Part shown: positions 59,386 to 64,000 of the stretch, one piece after another
How the letters are laid out: every line of letters begins with the position of its first letter
Position numbering within the stretch: position 1 is the stretch's first letter
From: JALZKA01 sp963701205
GTDB lineage: Bacteria; Actinomycetota; Thermoleophilia; Solirubrobacterales; 70-9
Length of the DNA: 64,000 bases
Reading direction: 5' to 3'
NCBI GenBank assembly: GCA_963701205.1
Contig: OY969575.1
Span: forward strand, 1,116,001 to 1,180,000
Program-made: the position numbers and the translations under genes
Notes under the pieces: generated by a model
The model's input: only the letters and a program-made list of their open reading frames with translations
What the model was told of the DNA's origin: nothing
The model's database searches: none

Positions 59386-60258
59386 TTAGTTTTCGTCCTC
59401 GCCGTCGGTGCGCTGGCGCAGGAAACGCTGAAACTCCTGGGCGAGGGTGTCGCCGGAGGGCATATCCGTCGGCATGTCCACCTCGTCGTCCTGCTGGGAT
59501 TCCAGCCGGCGGACAAGGTCGTGGATCTCAGGGTTCGCAGCGACCGCCTTGTCGATCTGGGCGTCGAAGCGCTCCATCGCGTCCTCAAGCTCAGACGCCT
59601 CAAGCGCGATTCCCGTCAGCCCTTCGAGGCGGCGAAGCAGCGCCAGCGCTGCCTTGGGGTTGGGCACCGCGGCGACGTAGTGGGGAATCGCCGCCCAAAG
59701 GCTCGCCGACTGGACATCACGCTCGCGGCAAAGGTCGTGGACGACCCCGACTATGCCCGTGGGGCCTTCGTAGTTGGAGCGGTCGAGGTTGAGGCGCTCG
59801 ACCAGCTCCTGATCGGTGGCGAGGCCGGTGATCGGCACTGGGCGCGTGTGGGCGACGTCGGCGATCAGCGCGCCCAGGCTGACCAACATCTCGGCGCCCA
59901 GCTCCTGGGCCACATCCACGATTGCGGTCGAGTAGGTGCGCCAGCGCAGGTTGGGCTCGACGCCGCTCATCAGGATCAGGTCGCGCTCCCCGCTGGTTGT
60001 CGCAGCGATCATCGTGTTTGCTGGCCAATCGACCTCGCGGGTGCGGCCCTCGACCAGGCGAATCGTCGGGCGGTTCACCTGGAAGTCGTAGAACTCCTCC
60101 GGGTCGAGCCGGGCGACCACCTGTGACGGCAGCGTTGCTGCGATCGCCTCGAGCGCTGTGGTGGCCGCGCTCGCCGCGTCGTTCCAGCCAGCGAAGGCAC
60201 ACACCAGGATCGGCGAGCGCAGCTCTGGCCTCTCGCCATCCCAGATCACATGCTCCAT
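59386..60258 (-). CDS. PAC2-family protein (proteasome-assembly-chaperone-like)
   Basis: A 290-residue PAC2-fold protein. It starts MEHVIWDGERPELRSPILVC, with AFAGWNDAASAATTALEAI (the family's G-W-N/D-A segment), and continues with LMSGVEPNLRW, EMLVSLGALIADVAHTRP and GIVGVVHDLC. It ends with an acidic tail. Actinobacterial homologues are common and uncharacterised; a proteasome-assembly function is only by analogy with eukaryotic PAC2. Divergent from the OB-HD gene over 44 bases. Confidence 0.88.
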   Translation of the reverse strand: MEHVIWDGERPELRSPILVCAFAGWNDAASAATTALEAIAATLPSQVVARLDPEEFYDFQVNRPTIRLVEGRTREVDWPANTMIAATTSGERDLILMSGVEPNLRWRTYSTAIVDVAQELGAEMLVSLGALIADVAHTRPVPITGLATDQELVERLNLDRSNYEGPTGIVGVVHDLCRERDVQSASLWAAIPHYVAAVPNPKAALALLRRLEGLTGIALEASELEDAMERFDAQIDKAVAANPEIHDLVRRLESQQDDEVDMPTDMPSGDTLAQEFQRFLRQRTDGEDEN

Positions 60259-60302
60259 CGAGCCGAGACTACCCCGTCCGGACTGGCCTCGACAATCAGC
60301 GC

Positions 60303-61157
60303 ATGAGTCAGGTACTTCAGGATCTTCGCCCCGGTCAACGCTTTGAGGGCTCCTATGCGTGCGCGCGCAAGGATCGGCTGACGGCCAAGAACGGGTCCGT
60401 GTACCTGGCGCTGGAACTGCGCGACCGAACGGGTTCGCTGCCGGCGCGGGTCTTTCGCGAGGCCGACCGAATCGGGCTGCGATTTGATCGCGGCGACGCC
60501 GTCAAGGTCCAGGGGCGGGTCGAGCGCTTCCGCGGTGACCTGGTTGCGGAGCTCGACGACGCCGAGCGGCTCGAGCCCGGAAGCTTCGACCCAGCGCACT
60601 TCCTGCCGGCTGCCTACCGCTCCGCCGACGAGCTCCAGGGCTTTCTGGAGCACCTGCTTGGCGAGATCCATCACGACGGCCTGCGGAAGGTGGCAGGAGG
60701 TCTCGTCGCCGAAGGTCCCCACGCTGCAGAGTTTTGCCGCGCGCCCGCAACCGCGACGGGCCATCACGCCTACCTTGGCGGCCTCGTCGAGCACACCGTT
60801 GCGGTGGGGACGCTGGTCTTGGAGACATGCCAGCTTCATCCCAAGCTCAACTCCGACCTGCTGATGGCCGCAGCGCTCGTTCACGACGTCGGCAAGGTGC
60901 GCGAGTTCACGTACGGGGCCGAGTTCGGGACAAGCGAGGAAGGGCGGGTCCTGGGGCACCTGCAGATCGGCAGCGAGATCGTCGGCGGCGCCGCTGCCCA
61001 GCTTGACCCCGACCTGAAGCTGGCGCTGCTTGGCTGCGTGCTCGCCCACCACGGCGTTGACGGCGGTCGCTTTCCGTCGCCGGAAGCCCTCGCGCTCTAT
61101 CGGTTGAACTCGCTCGACGCCTCGATCAAGGGCGCGCTCGAACACGGCCTGCGCTAG
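60303..61157 (+). CDS. OB-fold plus HD-domain protein (YhaM-type), second copy
   Basis: A 284-residue protein from ATG 60303, with the order OB fold (YLALELRDRTGSLPARVFREA) then HD domain (H in LGGLVEHTVAVGTL, HD in ALVHDVGKVREFTYG, H in CVLAHHGVDGG). It is a paralogue of the 341-residue protein encoded at 30790: both align at the G-H-x2-Y-x2-GL-x-EH-x-V stretch and at A-L-h-HD-h-GK. Probable 3'-5' exonuclease on RNA or single-stranded DNA. The frame is open upstream, but that part lies over the PAC2 gene. Confidence 0.85.
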   Translation: MSQVLQDLRPGQRFEGSYACARKDRLTAKNGSVYLALELRDRTGSLPARVFREADRIGLRFDRGDAVKVQGRVERFRGDLVAELDDAERLEPGSFDPAHFLPAAYRSADELQGFLEHLLGEIHHDGLRKVAGGLVAEGPHAAEFCRAPATATGHHAYLGGLVEHTVAVGTLVLETCQLHPKLNSDLLMAAALVHDVGKVREFTYGAEFGTSEEGRVLGHLQIGSEIVGGAAAQLDPDLKLALLGCVLAHHGVDGGRFPSPEALALYRLNSLDASIKGALEHGLR

Positions 61158-61173
61158 CGGGCCGGCTGCGTCC

Positions 61174-61566
61174 TTACCCGCCGGGGCCCGTTACGGGCGC
61201 GTCAGCCCGCCGGGTGCGGCGCACTAGTTGAACCGCGATCGCCGTCGCAAGGATCGCGAAGCCGATCTCCAGAGTGCGCTCGGGCACCTCGTTTGCGATC
61301 GCGACACCGACCGCCACGCCAACGATCGACAGAACGCCGATCGCGCCGGCGTCACGGAGGCGGACGTTGCCGTAGCCGTGCTGGCGCCAGCCGCCGACGC
61401 TGGCGACGATGACGATCGCCAGAAGCGATGTGGCCTCGGCTCGAACTTGGGGTTCGTCCAAAAACAGGGCAAGCGCCGGGACGAAGAGAATGCCGCCGCC
61501 GATCCCGACAAGGCCGCCGACGAAGCCGCCGGCCAGGCCAAACAGGATCACCAGCAGGATGTCCAT
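61174..61566 (-). CDS. TauE/SafE-type half transporter, second of pair
   Basis: A 130-residue, four-helix membrane protein: MDILLVILFGLAGGFVGGLVGIGGGILFVPAL is the TauE/SafE repeat signature (GxGGG-h-hVP). It corresponds to one half of the usual roughly 250-residue family members. It starts seven bases after the stop of the homologous half encoded by 61574-61933. The two probably assemble as a heterodimer to export sulfite-like or organic anions. Confidence 0.85.
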   Translation of the reverse strand: MDILLVILFGLAGGFVGGLVGIGGGILFVPALALFLDEPQVRAEATSLLAIVIVASVGGWRQHGYGNVRLRDAGAIGVLSIVGVAVGVAIANEVPERTLEIGFAILATAIAVQLVRRTRRADAPVTGPGG

Positions 61567-61573
61567 CAGCCTC

Positions 61574-61933
61574 TCACTTGATTGCGAGTTCGAGGGCGAC
61601 GGCAAACAGGAGCACGGCGAACAGGTAGGAGACGAAGCGCTGCGGGATCCGCTGCTGGAGTGCTGTTCCGGCAAGCACGCCGCCGACGGCGGGCACTCCG
61701 ATCGCGAGCCCCTTGACCACGTCCACATTTCCGTAGGCGCCGTGGGCGAGCGTCGCGAACGTCGCGATGATGACGATGGCCGCGAGGCTCGTGCCGGTGG
61801 CTTCACGCTCGCCGTAGCCGAACCAAAGGATCAGCAGCGGCACAATGACCGTGCCGCCGCCCACGCCGAACAGGCCGCTGAAGATTCCCCCAAGCGTTCC
61901 GATTGCGATCAGCTTGACGTGTCGCGAGTCCAA
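61574..61933 (-). CDS. TauE/SafE-type half transporter, first of pair
   Basis: A 119-residue, four-helix membrane protein carrying IGTLGGIFSGLFGVGGGTVIVPLLI, the same repeat motif as its neighbour. TTG 61933 is chosen as the nearest start that retains the whole first helix; the codon before KLIAIG is GTC, which is not a start. It diverges from otsB over 23 bases. See the downstream half at 61174. Confidence 0.82.
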   Translation of the reverse strand: MDSRHVKLIAIGTLGGIFSGLFGVGGGTVIVPLLILWFGYGEREATGTSLAAIVIIATFATLAHGAYGNVDVVKGLAIGVPAVGGVLAGTALQQRIPQRFVSYLFAVLLFAVALELAIK

Positions 61934-61956
61934 GCCGGGCGATACTAGTCCGGTCA

Positions 61957-62763
61957 GTGTTTGAGTCCGACGCCCGCAAGCAACTCCTCGACCCATTCCG
62001 AGCGACGCCGTCCCGCGCGGCGATCCTGACCGACCTCGATGGCACCTTGGCCCCGATCGCCTCGCGCCCGGAAGCGGCGAGCGTCCCGGGGGAGGTCAGC
62101 GCAGCGCTTGATTCGCTGGCCGCAAAATTCGGACTGGTCGCCTGCGTCACGGGACGGCGATCGCTTGAAGCGCGTGAGATGGTCGGGGTCGACGCGTTGG
62201 TGTACATCGGCAATCAGGGGTATGAGTCCCTGGCACCGGGCCAGCGCGAACCCGCTCGCACCCCTGCGGCCGGACCACGAAGCGGGCTCGCAGCAGGCTT
62301 CCTCACCCGGATCGACATGGGCTGGCTGGCTGACGTCGGGCTCCGGGTCGAGGACAAGGGACCGATCCAGGCGATTCACTGGCGCGGCGCCACCGACGAG
62401 CAGGCCGCGGAGCGCGCGGCGGCTCGGATCGCACGTCTGGCCGAGCATGCAGGCCTCCTGTCCCTATGGGGGCGCAAGATCGTCGAGCTGCGGCCGGTGT
62501 CCGGCATCGACAAGGGCACCGCTGTCACCGGCCTCATCTTGGATTACGCGCCGTTGACCGCCGCGATGTTCATCGGTGATGACAGGACGGATCTGGACGC
62601 CTTTCGCGCCCTGCGCGCCCTTGCGGACACTCCCCGTCTTGGCGCCGCTTGCCTGATCGGTGTTGCCTCTGATGAGGGCCCGGCTGAGATCGTCGAGCAG
62701 GCCGACCTCGTCGTGGCGGGGCCCGCAGGCGTCCACGCGCTGCTGCAGGATCTGGTTGCCTGA
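61957..62763 (+). CDS. otsB: Trehalose-6-phosphate phosphatase
   Basis: A 268-residue HAD phosphatase for the last step of the OtsA-OtsB trehalose pathway. Motif I is LTDLDGTLAPIASRPEAASVP, with motif II CVTGR, motif III lysine in GIDKGTAV, and motif IV FIGDDRTDLDAF. GWLADVGLRVEDKG is the OtsB cap pattern. GTG start at 61957. No otsA is in the window. The TGA shares its A with the ATG of the next gene. Confidence 0.92.
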   Translation: MFESDARKQLLDPFRATPSRAAILTDLDGTLAPIASRPEAASVPGEVSAALDSLAAKFGLVACVTGRRSLEAREMVGVDALVYIGNQGYESLAPGQREPARTPAAGPRSGLAAGFLTRIDMGWLADVGLRVEDKGPIQAIHWRGATDEQAAERAAARIARLAEHAGLLSLWGRKIVELRPVSGIDKGTAVTGLILDYAPLTAAMFIGDDRTDLDAFRALRALADTPRLGAACLIGVASDEGPAEIVEQADLVVAGPAGVHALLQDLVA

Positions 62764-63311
62764 TGCTGTTTTCCGAGCTGCTCCGGATCGCCGTCCTGCT
62801 GATTGCCGGCGTGGCCACCGCGCTCGGGGCGCTGTCGGTGGTCTTGGCCCAGCAAGAACTGCCCTCTGACCTCGCCCTGGTCGTGGTGGCGTGCTGGTGG
62901 CTGGTTGCGGCTGGATTGGGGCTTGTCTTGGGCGGTTCCGCCCGGGCGGCCGAGGCGATCAGCCCGGCGCTACGCGCTGCCAGTACCGCCACGAGCCTGC
63001 CGACGCAGAGCGAGAGCCGGATCACGTTCACGCGGCTCTGGCCAATCGCGGCATTCGCCCTTGCCTGCGCCGTGATCGGAGCTTTCCTGCCGCAGGTGGC
63101 CGCGATCGGGGCCGGCTACGCGATCTTTACGGCCCTGGCCTGGCGCCGGCGGGAGGCTTGCGTTCAGGCGATCGAGGATCGCGACGGGGTGCGCTTCTAC
63201 GTCGAGCCCTCACACGCGTTCTCTCCGATCCGCCTGGTCCGCACCCCGGGGCTCTATCGCGATCGGGCCCCGCATCCAAAGCCTCCACCACCGCCACCGG
63301 CGCCGGGCTGA
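62763..63311 (+). CDS. Membrane protein of unknown function downstream of otsB
   Basis: A 182-residue protein with four transmembrane helices (about residues 7-29, 37-57, 95-112 and 115-130). A soluble C terminus follows (VRFYVEPSHAFSPIRLVRTPG), ending in a proline run. It is joined to otsB by a TGATG overlap. The last 185 bases overlap the 3' end of the convergent MFS gene, so one of the two C-termini may be misread. Family not recognised. Confidence 0.72.
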   Translation: MLFSELLRIAVLLIAGVATALGALSVVLAQQELPSDLALVVVACWWLVAAGLGLVLGGSARAAEAISPALRAASTATSLPTQSESRITFTRLWPIAAFALACAVIGAFLPQVAAIGAGYAIFTALAWRRREACVQAIEDRDGVRFYVEPSHAFSPIRLVRTPGLYRDRAPHPKPPPPPPAPG

Positions 63312-64000
63312 CCCGCCGCCGGCCGACGCGTCGATACGCGTAGAAGGCGCCGATTCCCGCGGCAAGGGCCGCCAGGCCCGCCATCACGAGGGCGGCCCGA
63401 GCGCCGAACGCGCCCGAGATCCAGCCTGTCAGCGGACCCCCGATTGGCGTCGATCCCAGGAAGACGATGGAGTAGAGGGCCATCACCCTGCCGCGCATGT
63501 GGGGCTCGGCCGCGAGTTGCAGGGTCGAGTTGATCCCGGCCGCGAAAGTAACGGACGCCGCGCCAACCGGGACCAGGGCAATGGCCTCCCAGCGCAGGGT
63601 GGGTGCTGCGGCCGCCAGCAGCGTCAGGGCGCCGAACGCCAGGGCTGAGCCGATCAGCAGCTGCTCGGAGATCCGCTCCTTGGCGCCGGTCACGAGCGCG
63701 CCGGCAATCGCCCCTGCGCCCATTGCGACCACCAAGCCCGAGTACGCCGCGGCGCCGCCGGTGAACGTGGCACTGGCAAGCAGCGGCAAGAGGACCTGGA
63801 AGTTGAAGGCGAGCGTGCCGATCACGGCCATCATCCCCAGCGGGATCGCCAGCTCCGGGGTGCGGAGCACGTAGCGCAGGCCCTCGCGGACGGCCGCCGG
63901 CTCGCGGGGGGCGGGGTCGTGGGGCGCAAGCCGGCTCAGATCCAGCGCGCGCAGGGCGATGATCATCCCCCCAAAGGACAACGCGTTCAAGAGGAAGCAA
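63127..64000 (-). CDS. Major facilitator superfamily transporter, 5'-truncated by the window
   Basis: The frame is open at base 64000 and reads down to a stop at 63127. The visible part has about seven transmembrane helices and the MFS-3 (MdfA/enterobactin-exporter-like) pattern: REGLRYVLRTPELAIPLGMM, AAYSGLVVAMGAGAIAGALV, AEPHMRGRVMALYSIVFLGSTPIGGPLTGWI. That last segment is typical of EntS-like efflux proteins. The last 55 residues are basic and low in hydrophobicity, and lie over the antisense membrane gene. They look non-native. Confidence 0.85.
   Translation of the reverse strand, partial: CFLLNALSFGGMIIALRALDLSRLAPHDPAPREPAAVREGLRYVLRTPELAIPLGMMAVIGTLAFNFQVLLPLLASATFTGGAAAYSGLVVAMGAGAIAGALVTGAKERISEQLLIGSALAFGALTLLAAAAPTLRWEAIALVPVGAASVTFAAGINSTLQLAAEPHMRGRVMALYSIVFLGSTPIGGPLTGWISGAFGARAALVMAGLAALAAGIGAFYAYRRVGRRRVSPAPVAVVEALDAGPDRDRAPGCGPGGSERTRVRARRRSAPRRDPRSPERKPPAGARPGP

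Noticed and set aside
1..64000. CRISPR arrays, insertion sequences, prophage genes, rRNA operon, replication origin
   Set aside because: No regularly spaced repeats, transposase, integrase, phage structural gene, rRNA stretch or DnaA-box cluster was seen.

Overview
This window is G+C-rich chromosomal DNA, densely packed with short or overlapping gene boundaries and many GTG and TTG starts. The gene content points to an actinomycete outside the classical Actinobacteria, most likely class Thermoleophilia (Solirubrobacterales-like). The main reasons are a menaquinone bc complex with a split b6-type cytochrome b, a bifunctional-type dCTP deaminase, a one-chain PafB-PafC regulator, a PAC2 protein, a DUF2342 metalloprotease and an F420/FMN-type PPOX protein. 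The taxonomic call is inference. No rRNA gene, CRISPR array, insertion sequence or prophage was seen.

Layout. Positions 1-7996 form a respiration, quinone and export block: hemL 3' end, small membrane protein, hypothetical, qcrA-qcrB-qcrC, menG, polyprenyl diphosphate synthase, dcd, tatA, tatC and a membrane-anchored helical protein. Positions 8096-12676 hold a soluble histidine kinase running into tRNA-Lys(CTT), an SDR oxidoreductase, and a nucleotide-sugar dehydrogenase with two coupled neighbours. Positions 12673-25631 are mixed metabolism and surface functions: RibD-like reductase, secreted GH31, RpiB-like isomerase, sulfotransferase, HAD enzymes, sucCD, exported sulfatase, aminotransferase, secreted protein and a DtxR-type regulator. 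Positions 25691-35590 hold folP, an MrfA-like helicase, a DUF192 protein, tRNA-Phe(GAA), chrA, an OB-HD protein, two paralogous small membrane proteins of an unrecognised family, pafBC and a metallo-beta-lactamase-fold hydrolase. Positions 36212-39684 are the dTDP-L-rhamnose cluster rmlA-rmlD-rmlB-rmlC. Its last three genes are broken by seven single-base indels. Positions 39737-50780 carry Lhr, a Calx-beta surface protein, a Nei/Fpg glycosylase, a Crp-family regulator, pcm, ASCH and SRPBCC proteins, and a CIRCE-controlled groES-groEL operon followed by stacked hairpins. Positions 50800-64000 hold an NAD-binding protein, 7Fe ferredoxin, Mrp, a basic histone-like protein with a LexA-type box upstream, a DUF2342-inositol-phosphatase pair, a RecB/AdnA-like helicase-nuclease with one frameshift, PAC2, a second OB-HD protein, a split TauE/SafE pair, otsB, a membrane protein and the 3' part of an MFS gene.

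How the genes fit together. MenG and the prenyl synthase supply menaquinone to the bc complex. TatAC can export the Rieske protein, which carries a twin-arginine motif. The rml genes and the nucleotide-sugar dehydrogenase feed surface polysaccharide. DNA maintenance is well represented (Lhr, MrfA-like, helicase-nuclease, Nei, PafBC and a candidate SOS box).

The most novel-looking items are the tandem GAGTFINP proteins with a repeated C-x13-C module (31822-32640), the candidate LexA box ahead of the basic protein (54092), and a kinase stop codon inside the tRNA-Lys anticodon loop. The rml indel cluster most likely reflects sequence error, but it needs resolving.
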